Shown here piece after piece: positions 17,271 through 26,918 of a stretch of DNA of 64,000 nt. Each line of letters begins with the position of its first letter. The stretch's first letter is position 1. A program made the position numbers and the translations under genes. The stretch is from Halomonas sp. GFAJ-1. Lineage in GTDB: Bacteria; Pseudomonadota; Gammaproteobacteria; Pseudomonadales; Halomonadaceae. The notes below the pieces were generated by a model. The model did no database searches, was not told where the DNA came from, and saw only the letters and a program-made list of their open reading frames with translations. The DNA is taken from NCBI GenBank assembly GCA_002966495.1, contig CP016490.1:2232001-2296000 (forward strand), given 5' to 3'.

Positions 17271-18617
17271 TTAGAGCATCATGGCGGCTACCCACCCAAA
17301 GGCAATCAGCGGGATGTTGTAGTGCAGGAACGTTGGCACAACGCTGTCCCAGATATGGTCGTGCTGGCCATCAGCATTGAGACCGGCGGTAGGGCCAAGC
17401 GTCGAGTCGGAGGCTGGCGAGCCGGCATCGCCCAAGGCGGCTGCAGTACCTACCAGCGCCACCGTGGCGAGTTGTGAAAAGCCAAAGTTAAGCGCGAGTG
17501 GTACGTAAAGCGAGGCGATGATGGGTATCGTTGAGAACGAAGAGCCGATGCCCATCGTAATAAAGAGACCGACGAGCAGCATAATCAATGCTGCCAAGCC
17601 TTTGTTATCACCAATTATTTCCGTGGAACTACTCACCAACGCTTCAACTTCACCACTGGCCTGCATCACGCTGGCGAAGCCAGCCGCGGTAATCATAATG
17701 AACCCGACCAGGGCCATCATGCGCATGCCTTCGGTAAAGATGCCGTCCTGCTCGTGCCAACGGAAGACGCCACTCAGTGATAGCAGGGCAAAACCAAAGA
17801 TACCCCCCAGCACCATTGAACCGGTGTAGAGCTGAACGGCAACAGTTCCAATGAGTGCAATTGCCAGCACAGCTTTTTGCCAGCCTTTCAGATGTTGGGC
17901 CGCTTCTGCTTGCGTCTCGTCGCCTTTGGCGAGGTCACGGTCTTGATAGTGACGGCTTTTGCGGTAGCTAAATAGCACAGCCACTGCAAGGCCAAGCGCC
18001 ATCCCGCCGATAGGAATCACCATCGCCATGGGTACCATACCTCGGGTGACTTCCAGCCCAAATTCGGCACCGCTTTCGTTCAGGTTGGTCAGCAGGATGT
18101 CGTTGAGAAAGATGGCACCAAATCCCACTGGTAGAAGCATGTAGGGGGCAGTAATACCAAAGGTGATCACGCAGGCGACGAGTCGGCGGTCAAGCTCAAG
18201 GTGGTTCATCAGCTTGAGTAGTGGCGGAACCAGTACCGGGATGAAGGCAATGTGCACCGGAATCAGGTTCTGAGAGCTGACTGCTGCGGCTAGCAAGGCG
18301 GCTAGTAAGGTGTAGGTCACCATACGTCGACTGCCGCCTGAATTATCTACCTGAAAGCGCGCAATGGCGCGGCTTGCCATCACCTCGGTGATACCCGAAC
18401 GTGAGAGTGCGACGGCGAAGGCACCCAGTACGGCGTAGGCCAGGGCCACGGTGGCACCGTTACCGAGGCCATCGTTAAAGGAATCAAGGATGGCATTGAC
18501 GGGCATGCCCGCATAAAGCCCGCCGACCAATGTTGCGACGATTAAAGCAAAGACAACGGAAACGCGAGCCAAGCTGAGGCTGACCATCACTAAAATGGCC
18601 AAAACGATAGCATTCAT
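17271..18617 (-). CDS. probable histidine transporter / Na+:H+-antiporter-family permease of the hut operon
   Basis: A 448-residue inner-membrane protein with about eleven hydrophobic segments. Blocks such as LGDAGSPASDSTLGPTAG near the C-terminus and AVSSQNLIPVHIAFIPVLVP resemble YuiF/NhaC-like carriers annotated as Na+/H+ antiporters, several of which are encoded in hut operons and import histidine. It is the last gene behind hutH, after a hairpin. Import of histidine or urocanate is inferred from position; the superfamily call is stronger. Confidence 0.7.
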   Translation of the reverse strand: MNAIVLAILVMVSLSLARVSVVFALIVATLVGGLYAGMPVNAILDSFNDGLGNGATVALAYAVLGAFAVALSRSGITEVMASRAIARFQVDNSGGSRRMVTYTLLAALLAAAVSSQNLIPVHIAFIPVLVPPLLKLMNHLELDRRLVACVITFGITAPYMLLPVGFGAIFLNDILLTNLNESGAEFGLEVTRGMVPMAMVIPIGGMALGLAVAVLFSYRKSRHYQDRDLAKGDETQAEAAQHLKGWQKAVLAIALIGTVAVQLYTGSMVLGGIFGFALLSLSGVFRWHEQDGIFTEGMRMMALVGFIMITAAGFASVMQASGEVEALVSSSTEIIGDNKGLAALIMLLVGLFITMGIGSSFSTIPIIASLYVPLALNFGFSQLATVALVGTAAALGDAGSPASDSTLGPTAGLNADGQHDHIWDSVVPTFLHYNIPLIAFGWVAAMML

Positions 18618-18653
18618 GGAAGCTACTCTTGTCGTTGGAATTGAATGCGGTGA

Positions 18654-18680
18654 AGCCCCGCAGTCGTTCGCTGCGGGGCT
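18654..18680 (-). other. hairpin between hutH and the transporter gene
   Basis: AGCCCCGCAG / CTGCGGGGCT, 10-bp perfect stem, 7-base loop, in the 74-base gap. There is no T-run on the minus strand. It may reduce read-through into the transporter or protect the hutIGUH message. Confidence 0.5.
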
Positions 18681-18691
18681 GGAAAAGCCGC

Positions 18692-20227
18692 TTAGTGCTG
18701 GCTTGGCAGGGTGCCAGGCCGAAGCAGGTGGCTTAGTGTTCTGGCGGCTAAAAGGTCGCTGGCTGCTTCAATGTCTGGGGCAAAGAAGCGATCCTGGTCG
18801 TAATGGGTAACATGCTTACGCAGCAACTGTTTGGCTTGCTCCAGTGGCTCGGTGGTGTTTAAACCGTGGCGCATATCGAGTCCTTGGCAGGCACTGAGCC
18901 ATTCGATCGCGAGAATGCCACGCACGTTGTCGGCCATTTCCCACAACCGCTTGCCAGCCGCCGGGGCCATAGAAACGTGGTCTTCCTGATTGGCCGAGGT
19001 AGGCAGGCTATCCACGCTATGCGGATGCGCTAGCGCTTTGTTTTCACTGGCAAGGGCGGCCGCCGTCACCTGGGCGATCATAAACCCGGAGTTGACGCCG
19101 CCTTTTTCGACCAGGAAGGGCGGCAGTTGGGACATGTGCTTGTCCATCATCAAGGAGATGCGTCGTTCCGCCAGCGAACCGATTTCAGCGATGGCAAGCG
19201 CCAGGTTATCGGCAGCCATGGCGACCGGCTCAGCATGGAAGTTACCACCGGAGATAATGTCGTCGGTATCTTCAAACACCAATGGGTTGTCGGATACCGC
19301 GTTGACTTCAACCGCCAGTACGTCAGCCACATGGCGAATTTGAGTCAGTGCTGCCCCCATTACCTGCGGCTGACAACGCAGGGAGTAAGGGTCCTGCACT
19401 CTATCGCAGTTGGCATGGGAGTCGCCGATGTCGCTGGTTTCGCCGAGCAGATGCCGATAAGCCGCCGCTGCGTCGATTTGGCCGCGTTGGCCACGCACTT
19501 CATGAATGCGCGCATCGAACGGCGAGCGCGAGCCTAACGTGGCTTCAACCGTCAGAGAGCCGCAGACCGTGGCGGCGGCATATAAGTCTTCGGCATCGAA
19601 CAGGCCGCGTAGCGCGTAAGCGGTGGATACCTGGGTGCCGTTGAGCAGTGCCAGGCCCTCTTTGGGAGCCAGCGCAATGGGGCTAAGACCGGCGACTTTG
19701 AGCGCTTCCTCAGCGGAGAGCCATTCGCCTTTGTGGCGTGCTTTGCCTTCACCAATCAGTACTACACTCATATGTGCTAGCGGCGCTAAGTCACCAGAGG
19801 CGCCCACCGAACCCTTAAGCGGAATATGCGGGTATACCTCGGCGTTGATCAAGGCGATCAGCGCATCGAGGACTTCCCGGCGAATGCCAGAAAAGCCCCG
19901 CGCCAGACTGTTAACCTTAAGCACCATGATGAGCCGTACAAGGCTATCATCCATCGCAGCGCCAACGCCGGTGGCGTGGGAGAGCACTAGCGAGCGCTGC
20001 AGTGCTTCCAGGTCTTCATCGGCGATACGTGTTTGAGCAAGCAGCCCAAACCCAGTGTTAATGCCGTAGACCGTGCGGTTCTCGTCGACCACACGGTTGA
20101 CGCAATCCACGCTTTTTTGAATGGCTTCGTCAGCACTGCTTGGCAGGCTAACCTTGACCGGTGATTGAAAGACCTGGCGCGCCTGCGCCAGTGTCATTTT
20201 GCCGGGCTGAATATCAAGGTGGGGCAT
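18692..20227 (-). CDS. hutH: histidine ammonia-lyase
   Basis: A 511-residue lyase, normal length. The MIO cofactor-forming triplet is Ala143-Ser144-Gly145 in GSVGASGDLAPLAHM; the active-site tyrosine region VYGINTGFG and the block ISGGNFHAEPVAMAADN are intact. It removes ammonia from histidine to give urocanate, the first step of the pathway. AAGGAG precedes the ATG. Cytosolic homotetramer by family. It lies 29 bases after hutU in the hutI-hutG-hutU-hutH run. Confidence 0.97.
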   Translation of the reverse strand: MPHLDIQPGKMTLAQARQVFQSPVKVSLPSSADEAIQKSVDCVNRVVDENRTVYGINTGFGLLAQTRIADEDLEALQRSLVLSHATGVGAAMDDSLVRLIMVLKVNSLARGFSGIRREVLDALIALINAEVYPHIPLKGSVGASGDLAPLAHMSVVLIGEGKARHKGEWLSAEEALKVAGLSPIALAPKEGLALLNGTQVSTAYALRGLFDAEDLYAAATVCGSLTVEATLGSRSPFDARIHEVRGQRGQIDAAAAYRHLLGETSDIGDSHANCDRVQDPYSLRCQPQVMGAALTQIRHVADVLAVEVNAVSDNPLVFEDTDDIISGGNFHAEPVAMAADNLALAIAEIGSLAERRISLMMDKHMSQLPPFLVEKGGVNSGFMIAQVTAAALASENKALAHPHSVDSLPTSANQEDHVSMAPAAGKRLWEMADNVRGILAIEWLSACQGLDMRHGLNTTEPLEQAKQLLRKHVTHYDQDRFFAPDIEAASDLLAARTLSHLLRPGTLPSQH

Positions 20228-20256
20228 GATTCGTACTCCTTGTCGTTGTTAAATTT

Positions 20257-21936
20257 CTAGCGGTTCAGCATCGGCAAATCGAGGCCGTTTTCACGGGCAG
20301 ATTCTTTAGCGATTTCGTAGCCTGCATCGGCGTGGCGCATAACGCCGGTACCTGGATCGTTACGCAGCACGCGGCCAAGGCGTGCGTGGGCATCATCGGT
20401 GCCGTCGGCGACAATAACCACACCCGAGTGCTGGGAGTAGCCCATGCCGACACCGCCACCGTGGTGTAGCGATACCCAAGTGGCACCCCCGGCGGTGTTA
20501 AGTAGGGCATTCAACAGCGGCCAGTCGGAGACGGCGTCAGAGCCATCCATCATCGACTCGGTCTCGCGGTTGGGGCTCGCCACGGAACCGGAATCCAGGT
20601 GGTCGCGACCGATAACCACCGGTGCTTTAAGCTCGCCGTTTTTGACCATCTCGTTAAAGGCTTGGCCAAGACGAGCGCGATCTTTCAGGCCGACCCAGCA
20701 GATACGTGCCGGAAGGCCTTGGAAGCTGATGCGTTCGCGCGCCATATCTAGCCAGTTGTGCAGGTGTGGGTCGTCGGGGATCAGCTCTTTGACCTTCTGG
20801 TCGGTTTTGTAAATATCTTCCGGGTCGCCGGAAAGCGCTGCCCAGCGGAACGGGCCAATTCCCTGGCAGAATAAAGGACGGATATAGGCCGGTACAAAGC
20901 CTGGGAAGTCGAAAGCATTCTCAACCCCTTCTTCTTGAGCCATCTGACGAATATTGTTGCCATAATCGAAAGTCGGCACGCCCATTTTCTGGAAGTCGAG
21001 CATGGCTTGAACATGTACTGCCATCGACTGCTTGGCGGCTTTAACGGTGGCTTGGGGTTGTGATTTACCACGGGCGACGTACTCTTCCCAGGTCCAGCCT
21101 GCTGGCAGGTAGCCATGCAGCGGGTCATGGGCGCTGGTTTGGTCCGTTACCATATCGGGTTTTACGCCACGCTTGACCAGCTCGGGCAGCACATCTGCCG
21201 CGTTGGCACACAGGCCAATCGAGATCGCTTTGCCTTCTGCGGTGTAGCGCTCTATGCGCGCCAGTGCATCGTCCAGGTCATCGGCTTGCTCATCCAGGTA
21301 GCGTGTGCGCAGGCGGAAATCGATGCTGGTTTGCTGGCACTCGATATTGAGCGAGCAGGCACCGGCGAGGGTGGCGGCGAGAGGTTGAGCGCCGCCCATG
21401 CCGCCAAGGCCCGCAGTGAGAATCCAGCGGCCTGTCAGGTTACCATCAAAGTGCTGGCGGCCCGCCTCAACAAAGGTTTCGTAGGTGCCTTGAACAATGC
21501 CCTGGGAGCCGATGTAGATCCAAGACCCGGCGGTCATCTGGCCGTACATCATCAGGCCTTTTTTATCCAACTCGTTAAAGTGCTCCCAGTTGGCCCAGGC
21601 AGGTACCAGGTTAGAGTTGGCAATCAGCACCCGCGGGGCGTCTTTGTGGGTTTCAAATACGCCTACCGGCTTACCAGACTGAACCAGCAGGGTTTGATGA
21701 TCTTCCAGGCGTTGCAACGTCTCAACAATTTTGTCGTAGCACTCCCAGTCACGCGCTGCGCGGCCAATACCGCCATATACCACCAGATCCTCTGGGCGCT
21801 CGGCCACGTCAGGGTGAAGGTTGTTCATCAGCATGCGCATGGGGGCTTCGGTCAGCCAGCTTTTACAGCTAAGCGTGCTACCGGTGGGGGCGCCAATCTT
21901 GCGAGATGCGTCGTGACGTTTGTCGTTAGGTAACAT
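20257..21936 (-). CDS. hutU: urocanate hydratase
   Basis: A 559-residue enzyme of normal length that adds water to urocanate to give imidazolonepropionate, using NAD+ as an electrophile. Family blocks GGMGGAQPLAATLAGACSL, WVSLHHGGGVGMGYSQHSG and RIETYLD-type helices can be seen, with the NAD-binding glycine stretch near residue 180. AGAGGAA precedes the ATG. Second enzymatic step of the hut pathway; lies between hutG and hutH. Confidence 0.97.
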   Translation of the reverse strand: MLPNDKRHDASRKIGAPTGSTLSCKSWLTEAPMRMLMNNLHPDVAERPEDLVVYGGIGRAARDWECYDKIVETLQRLEDHQTLLVQSGKPVGVFETHKDAPRVLIANSNLVPAWANWEHFNELDKKGLMMYGQMTAGSWIYIGSQGIVQGTYETFVEAGRQHFDGNLTGRWILTAGLGGMGGAQPLAATLAGACSLNIECQQTSIDFRLRTRYLDEQADDLDDALARIERYTAEGKAISIGLCANAADVLPELVKRGVKPDMVTDQTSAHDPLHGYLPAGWTWEEYVARGKSQPQATVKAAKQSMAVHVQAMLDFQKMGVPTFDYGNNIRQMAQEEGVENAFDFPGFVPAYIRPLFCQGIGPFRWAALSGDPEDIYKTDQKVKELIPDDPHLHNWLDMARERISFQGLPARICWVGLKDRARLGQAFNEMVKNGELKAPVVIGRDHLDSGSVASPNRETESMMDGSDAVSDWPLLNALLNTAGGATWVSLHHGGGVGMGYSQHSGVVIVADGTDDAHARLGRVLRNDPGTGVMRHADAGYEIAKESARENGLDLPMLNR

Positions 21937-21990
21937 GGCGAAATTCCTCTGGTTAGTCGATTTGTTGTTGATTGCTGTAAGCAGGGCTCG

Positions 21991-22953
21991 CTAGGTGTCG
22001 AGCGCCAACTGAAAAACAAGCCGGGCCGCCGCGCGGGCAGTACGGCTATCGGTGTCGTGAGCTGGGTTTAGCTCGGCTAGGTCGGCTAGGCGTAGCTTGC
22101 CGCTGTCGCGGATGGCCTCGATCAGCGGTTCAATCACTGAGAGTGAGACACCTCTGGCGGCAGGAGCACTTACGCCAGGTGCTTCGGATGCAGGTAGAAC
22201 ATCCAGATCGATCGTTAAATAGAGGTGGTCACAGCGCACCATTAAGCGCTCCAGGTCGCGTCGAATGCTCTCCAGTTGGGCGGGCTGAAAGTCTCTATCT
22301 TCGCGAACCATCACTCCGAGTTCCGCTGCGCGGCTAAACAGAGCGCGGGTATTGGCAGCGCGGCTTACGCCTAAGCAGGCGTAGCGAAATGGCCAGCCGC
22401 GTTGGGCGCATTCATCAGCAATTTGCGCAAAGGGGGTGCCCGAAGAGCGGACGTGGGAGGGGTCCCGAAGATCGAAGTGGGCATCAAAATTGATAATGCC
22501 TATGCGCGGTGCTTTCTCACCCTTATCTGTGAGGTGTTGGGCAAGCCCCAACCAGCTGCCATAGGCCACCTCATGACCACCACCCGCGACAATGGGAAAA
22601 TGATCCGCGTTGAGTAACGCACTTAAATGATCGGCAAGGTGCTGTTGTGCCGTTTCTAGTGCGTCGCCTTCGCAGCGTATATTCCCGGCATCATAAGCTG
22701 GCCCAGTACGGTGCCAGGCAAGTGGTGCCAGCGCTTTACGCAAAGCTGTCGGGCCTTTAGCTGCGCCGGTACGTCCTTGGTTGCGGGCAACCCCTGCATC
22801 ACTTTCAAAACCCACCAGTGCGCAGCCCGGAATTGCCGTTTGGCTGAGTGGCTGGATCTTTTGATGCCAACGCTCGCTGTTGGCTTCAGGGTCTGTTCGG
22901 CCTTGCCAGAGTGACATGTCGATCATTGTTGCCGTTGTCTTATTAGCCGCCAT
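21991..22953 (-). CDS. hutG: formimidoylglutamase
   Basis: A 320-residue arginase/ureohydrolase-family enzyme. The manganese ligands show as GGGHEVAYGSW, NFDAHFDLRD and TIDLDVLP. It hydrolyses N-formimidoyl-glutamate to glutamate and formamide, the last step of the four-enzyme hut route. The ATG at 22953 lies 11 bases inside hutI and has AGGGAG upstream, so the two are coupled; a second ATG at 22926 lacks a ribosome site. No hutF gene is seen, consistent with the one-step formamide route. Confidence 0.95.
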   Translation of the reverse strand: MAANKTTATMIDMSLWQGRTDPEANSERWHQKIQPLSQTAIPGCALVGFESDAGVARNQGRTGAAKGPTALRKALAPLAWHRTGPAYDAGNIRCEGDALETAQQHLADHLSALLNADHFPIVAGGGHEVAYGSWLGLAQHLTDKGEKAPRIGIINFDAHFDLRDPSHVRSSGTPFAQIADECAQRGWPFRYACLGVSRAANTRALFSRAAELGVMVREDRDFQPAQLESIRRDLERLMVRCDHLYLTIDLDVLPASEAPGVSAPAARGVSLSVIEPLIEAIRDSGKLRLADLAELNPAHDTDSRTARAAARLVFQLALDT

Positions 22954-24157
22954 GGGTCACTACTCCCTGAAGCAAACGTTGGCGCAAACGCCCCGGCTGC
23001 ACTGCATAGGCGAGCTCGGCGGGGGCTTCAACATTCCAAACACACAGGTCAGCTGCTGCACCCTCGTAGATTCGCCCTTGTTCCTTCAGCCCCAGCGCGC
23101 TAGCGCCATGGGCGGTCATTCCTGCAAGCGCTTCTTGAGGCGTCATACGGAACAGTGTGCAGGCCAGGTTGAGCATTAGTGTGGGCATAAACAGCGGGGA
23201 GCTGCCGGGGTTGGCATCGGTTGCCACTGCCATGGGCACACCTGCATTGCGTAGCGCGGCGATAGGTGGTTGTTGCGTTTCACGCAGGGTGTGGAAAGCG
23301 CCGGGCAGAATGACGGCTACGCTGCCTGCCTCACGCATGGCGGCGATGCCGGCGTCATCCAGGTATTCGATATGATCAGCGGATAACGCCCCGTGGCGAG
23401 CGGCCATGGCCGTGCCACCTAGGTTGGAGAGCTGTTCAGCATGGGCCTTAATGGGGAGGCCGTGGTGCTGTGCCGCTTCGAAGACGCGTTCACACTGTGC
23501 TACGGAAAAAGCGATTTTTTCGCAGAAAACATCGACAGCATCAGCCAGACCTTCAGCCACTGCTGCGGGAATCATTTCTTGGCAGACCAGATCGATATAG
23601 CCGTCGCTATCGTTTTTGAATTCAGGGGGGAGGGCATGAGCACCCAATAGTGTGGTGACCACCCGTACAGGCAATATCTCGCCAAGCCGCCGTGCGACGC
23701 GCAGCATTTTTAGCTCGTCTTTGACGGTTAGCCCATAGCCAGACTTAATCTCCACGGTAGTGACGCCGTCGGCGATCAGGGCTTCAAGGCGCGGTTTAGC
23801 GAGCATAAGCAGGGTATCTTCGCTAGCCTCGCGGGTGGCGCGAACGGTGCTGAGAATACCGCCGCCGCGTTTAGCGATCTCTTCATAGCTTGCCCCTTCC
23901 AACCGCGCTTCGAACTCCTCTGCTCGGGAGCCCCCAAAGACAAGGTGCGTGTGGCAATCCACAAGCCCTGGGGTCATGACACCGCCGTGGCCCATCTCAA
24001 TGCAGCTACTGGCGAGTTGCTCATTGAACTCAGCCATGGGCGACAAGGAGATTATGTGCGCTCCCTCGGTGATAACGGCCATGCGGCCGGGCAGTGTCCA
24101 CACGCCATCGAAGACGCTGATGTCGCGCCAGAGACGACGATTCGTTGCATTCGCCAT
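22943..24157 (-). CDS. hutI: imidazolonepropionase
   Basis: A 404-residue amidohydrolase. Metal and substrate motifs PGLVDCHTHLVFGGSRAEEF, KAHAEQLSN and ATDANPGSS are all present. It opens the imidazolone ring to give N-formimidoyl-glutamate. GAGGAG precedes the ATG. It is the first gene of hutI-hutG-hutU-hutH and lies behind two HutC-type operators, so its promoter region is the likely control point of the pathway. Confidence 0.96.
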   Translation of the reverse strand: MANATNRRLWRDISVFDGVWTLPGRMAVITEGAHIISLSPMAEFNEQLASSCIEMGHGGVMTPGLVDCHTHLVFGGSRAEEFEARLEGASYEEIAKRGGGILSTVRATREASEDTLLMLAKPRLEALIADGVTTVEIKSGYGLTVKDELKMLRVARRLGEILPVRVVTTLLGAHALPPEFKNDSDGYIDLVCQEMIPAAVAEGLADAVDVFCEKIAFSVAQCERVFEAAQHHGLPIKAHAEQLSNLGGTAMAARHGALSADHIEYLDDAGIAAMREAGSVAVILPGAFHTLRETQQPPIAALRNAGVPMAVATDANPGSSPLFMPTLMLNLACTLFRMTPQEALAGMTAHGASALGLKEQGRIYEGAAADLCVWNVEAPAELAYAVQPGRLRQRLLQGVVTHGG

Positions 24158-24196
24158 AGGGAGCTCCTCTCAAGAAATCTTATTTCAAATGCATAA

Positions 24197-24206
24197 TGTA
24201 TATACA
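24197..24206. promoter_or_regulatory. HutC operator near hutI
   Basis: Perfect palindrome TGTATATACA, about 40 bases upstream of the hutI start. HutC proteins of Pseudomonas and relatives bind TGTATATACA-like sites and release them when urocanate is present. Confidence 0.7.
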
Positions 24207-24410
24207 ATTAAGGTCAATTGAAGTGAATTCGTCAAGGTGCCTAAAAATAAGAAAATGGAGAGCGGTCAAGCGAAAGATCAGGAGTTTTTGTTCTTTCCAA
24301 TAAAATCAATTGTTTAATTTATTTATGTGGTTTGGGACTAAATTTTAGCACATAAAGAATTAGACTAATGTCTAGTCTTTATAGGAGGCGGGGGTTCGGT
24401 CGTTTCCTTA

Positions 24411-24422
24411 ATGTATATACAT
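24411..24422. promoter_or_regulatory. second HutC operator, next to the end of hutC
   Basis: ATGTATATACAT, a 12-base perfect palindrome with the same core as the first operator, about 40 bases past the hutC stop. Two sites on one control region suggest looping or regulation of a promoter lying between them. Confidence 0.65.
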
Positions 24423-24462
24423 TTGTGCGTCGCGCAAGTCGTCAATACCTGCACCGGGGGTT

Positions 24463-25179
24463 TTATGAGGCTTGGCGATGTACCGAGGAGCGCAGCTTGT
24501 ACCGGTTGCCTGGGTGCAGTAAGCGGGCATAGCTGATGAGCTGCTCACCGGACCACGTTCGCCGGATCATGCTCAGGCAGGGGGTTGAGGTATCGATAGC
24601 GAGCCATTCGGCGGTTTGCTGATCAACGAGCACGGCTTCAACGATGTGCTCTACGTCAGTGATTGGGCAGGCCGCTACCAATATTTCGTTGGGTGTATGT
24701 ACCGAAAAATCACTCTTTAAATAATTGGGTACCCAGCGGGGGTTAACATAGCGGTTTTCAAGCTGAATGGGCGTGTCGTTTTCCAAGTGCACCAACAGTG
24801 TTTGAAACACGCGACTGCCAAGACGCACGCCCAGGCGCAAAGCGATTTCGTCATCAGCTTTAATGGCTTCGCAGAGCAACACGATGCTGCTGTAATGATG
24901 CCCTCGGGAGCGTACTTCATCGGCAATGTTGTACACCTCAACCAGAGATGACTCTGCTTTGCGATCTGTTACAAAAGTGCCCAGCCCAGGTTGGCGGGTT
25001 AGGTAGCCTTTTTGGACGAGATCACGAATCGCTTTATTGGCCGTCATTCGGCTTACCCCAAAATCTCGGGCAAGCTGCTCTTCGGGTGGGATCTGGTGGT
25101 GCGCAGGCCAGGCACCGCCCTGGATTTTCTCTAGCAGGTGCTGCTGTATTTGCAGATAAAGTGGGGGAGCGCTGGTCAT
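24463..25179 (-). CDS. hutC: GntR-family histidine-utilisation repressor
   Basis: A 238-residue regulator: N-terminal winged helix (residues about 5-72, IPPEEQLARDFGVSRMTANKAIRDL) and a C-terminal UTRA ligand domain. In hut systems HutC represses the operon and urocanate is the inducer. It lies upstream of hutI on the same strand, with matching palindromic operators in between. AAAGG precedes the ATG. Confidence 0.92.
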   Translation of the reverse strand: MTSAPPLYLQIQQHLLEKIQGGAWPAHHQIPPEEQLARDFGVSRMTANKAIRDLVQKGYLTRQPGLGTFVTDRKAESSLVEVYNIADEVRSRGHHYSSIVLLCEAIKADDEIALRLGVRLGSRVFQTLLVHLENDTPIQLENRYVNPRWVPNYLKSDFSVHTPNEILVAACPITDVEHIVEAVLVDQQTAEWLAIDTSTPCLSMIRRTWSGEQLISYARLLHPGNRYKLRSSVHRQAS

Positions 25180-25338
25180 GAAGTGCCTTTCAAATGAATC
25201 TATTGTCTAACCATATCCAGTGTACCTTGTGCGATAGCTAAGGGCATCAACTCGACACTTACTGGGGCGTTATCTCAGCGAGGAGATAGTAAGACTGGCG
25301 TCTAACAACCGCTTGTTATCCTTGCTAGTCTTGAATGA

Positions 25339-26874
25339 ATGTCTCAACAACAACGAGCGAATACGATGCACGTTCATGAGTATCAACAGTACGATGCCAC
25401 CGGCCTCGCTGAGCTGATTCGTGGTGGTGAGGTTAGCTCAAAAGAGGTGTTCGAAGCGGCGATGAGTGCGATTACAGCGCTAAATCCTACGCTGCATGGG
25501 GTGGTGAGAGCGCGTTTTGAGCGAGCCAGCCAGGAGCTGTTGAACGTTACTGAGAAGTCCCCTTTTGCTGGCGTTCCCACGTTAAGCAAAGACCTATTGA
25601 TGGCGCTTGAAGGGGAGCCGCTCGCTTTTGGCAGCGCCGCCCTAGCCAACTGGCGCCCTAAAGAGGATTCGCTACTGATTAAGCGCGTGCGAGAGGCCGG
25701 TTTGGTGGTGATGGGGCAGACCGCAACCCCAGAGCTTGGGCTAATGGGCATCACCGAACCAAAGGCGTTTCCACATCCACAAAACCCGTGGCGGGAGGGG
25801 TACTCCCCCGGCGGTTCAAGCGGTGGTGCCGCCGCGGCGGTAGCCAGTGGCATGGTGCCCATTGCGCTAGCGGGGGATGGCGGTGGCTCTATTCGCATTC
25901 CCGCCAGTTACTGTGGCCTGTTTGGTTTTAAACCTTCCCGTGGCCGGGTGCCACTCGCGCCTGCCCACGGTGAGGTGTGGCAAGGGGCGGTGGTTGAGCA
26001 TGCGCTGACGCGTAGCGTGCGGGATAGCGCGGCGCTGTTAGAGCATATTAATGGCATGGCGCCCTCTGGGCCGTACCCCACTCCCCGTGAGACGGGCTAT
26101 GTGGCTGCGTTATCGTCTTCCAGCAAGCCGCTGCGTATCGCTGTGTCGCTAGGCGGTTTTTTGAGTCGCGGCCTTGGCACCCAGGTAAGTGCGGAGGTGA
26201 CAGCCGCCGTTGAGAAAGCTGCCCATGCGTTGGCCGCCATGGGGCATGAGGTAGAGTGGTGCGACCCGCCGGTTGAGGGTGATGCCCTGGCGGACAGCTA
26301 TTTAACGCTCTATTTAGGCCACCTAGCCGCAGACCTGCATTGGGTGAGCCAGCAAACGGGAGTGCCGGTGCATCGGCTAGCCATTGAGCCTTCCACCCGA
26401 GCTGTCGGTAGGCTGGGAGCCAAGCTTTCTGCAAGAGATTATGAGCTTGCCAAGCGTTACTGGCATTTGGCTGCTGAGCAGATGAGTCACTTTCACCAGC
26501 GCTTTGATGCGTTGGTTATGCCGGTGGCTGCAGATACCGCCCCTAAAATGGGTGAGCTATATCCGACTGCCGCCCGCGAGCGGTTAATGGCGCTGTTAGC
26601 CATACCCGGGGTGCCTTCATTGGCACTAAAAGCGGGCATGTTAAAACGCTTAGCGGTGGATGCGCTTCGCCGGACCCCGTTTACACAACTGGCTAACCTT
26701 ACCGGCCAGCCGGCGATGTCTGTGCCTTTTCATGTGGCAGCTAATGGCTTGCCCGTTGGTGTGCAAGTGGTGGGGCGCCTTGGGGAGGATAAACAGCTGT
26801 TTCAGCTAGCGGCCGCCATGGAGCAACATGACGATTGGCAATGCCGTATTAGCCCGCAAGCGTTTGGCGTTTAA
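25339..26874 (+). CDS. amidase-signature-family hydrolase
   Basis: A 511-residue amidase. The Ser-cisSer-Lys site shows as TLSKDLLM (Lys), SPGGSSGGAAAAVASG (cis-Ser) and GGGSIRIPASYCGLFGFKPS (nucleophile block). Closest in style to aryl-acylamidase / 6-aminohexanoate-cyclic-dimer hydrolase-like members rather than GatA, since no gatB or gatC gene is present. Start uncertain: ATG at 25339 or at 25366 (MHVHEY); neither has a strong ribosome site. Divergent from hutC, so its promoter lies in the 160-base gap. Substrate unknown. Confidence 0.8.
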   Translation: MSQQQRANTMHVHEYQQYDATGLAELIRGGEVSSKEVFEAAMSAITALNPTLHGVVRARFERASQELLNVTEKSPFAGVPTLSKDLLMALEGEPLAFGSAALANWRPKEDSLLIKRVREAGLVVMGQTATPELGLMGITEPKAFPHPQNPWREGYSPGGSSGGAAAAVASGMVPIALAGDGGGSIRIPASYCGLFGFKPSRGRVPLAPAHGEVWQGAVVEHALTRSVRDSAALLEHINGMAPSGPYPTPRETGYVAALSSSSKPLRIAVSLGGFLSRGLGTQVSAEVTAAVEKAAHALAAMGHEVEWCDPPVEGDALADSYLTLYLGHLAADLHWVSQQTGVPVHRLAIEPSTRAVGRLGAKLSARDYELAKRYWHLAAEQMSHFHQRFDALVMPVAADTAPKMGELYPTAARERLMALLAIPGVPSLALKAGMLKRLAVDALRRTPFTQLANLTGQPAMSVPFHVAANGLPVGVQVVGRLGEDKQLFQLAAAMEQHDDWQCRISPQAFGV

Positions 26875-26918
26875 GCAGGGTAAACTACGCGGCTTTGAAA
26901 CAACGCTTGGCGCTCTGC

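Larger units (their letters stand above)
24158..24462. promoter_or_regulatory. control region between hutC and hutI
   Basis: About 305 bases of AT-rich DNA. It carries two copies of the palindrome TGTATATACA (listed separately), about 215 bases apart, and an AGACTA/TAGTCT inverted repeat (24362-24378). The minus-strand promoter for hutI should lie here. I could not fix the -35/-10 pair. Confidence 0.6.

Noticed and set aside
21115..21933. 272-codon plus-strand ORF opposite hutU
   Set aside because: It lies wholly antisense to a complete hutU with strong motifs and has no recognisable domain or ribosome site.
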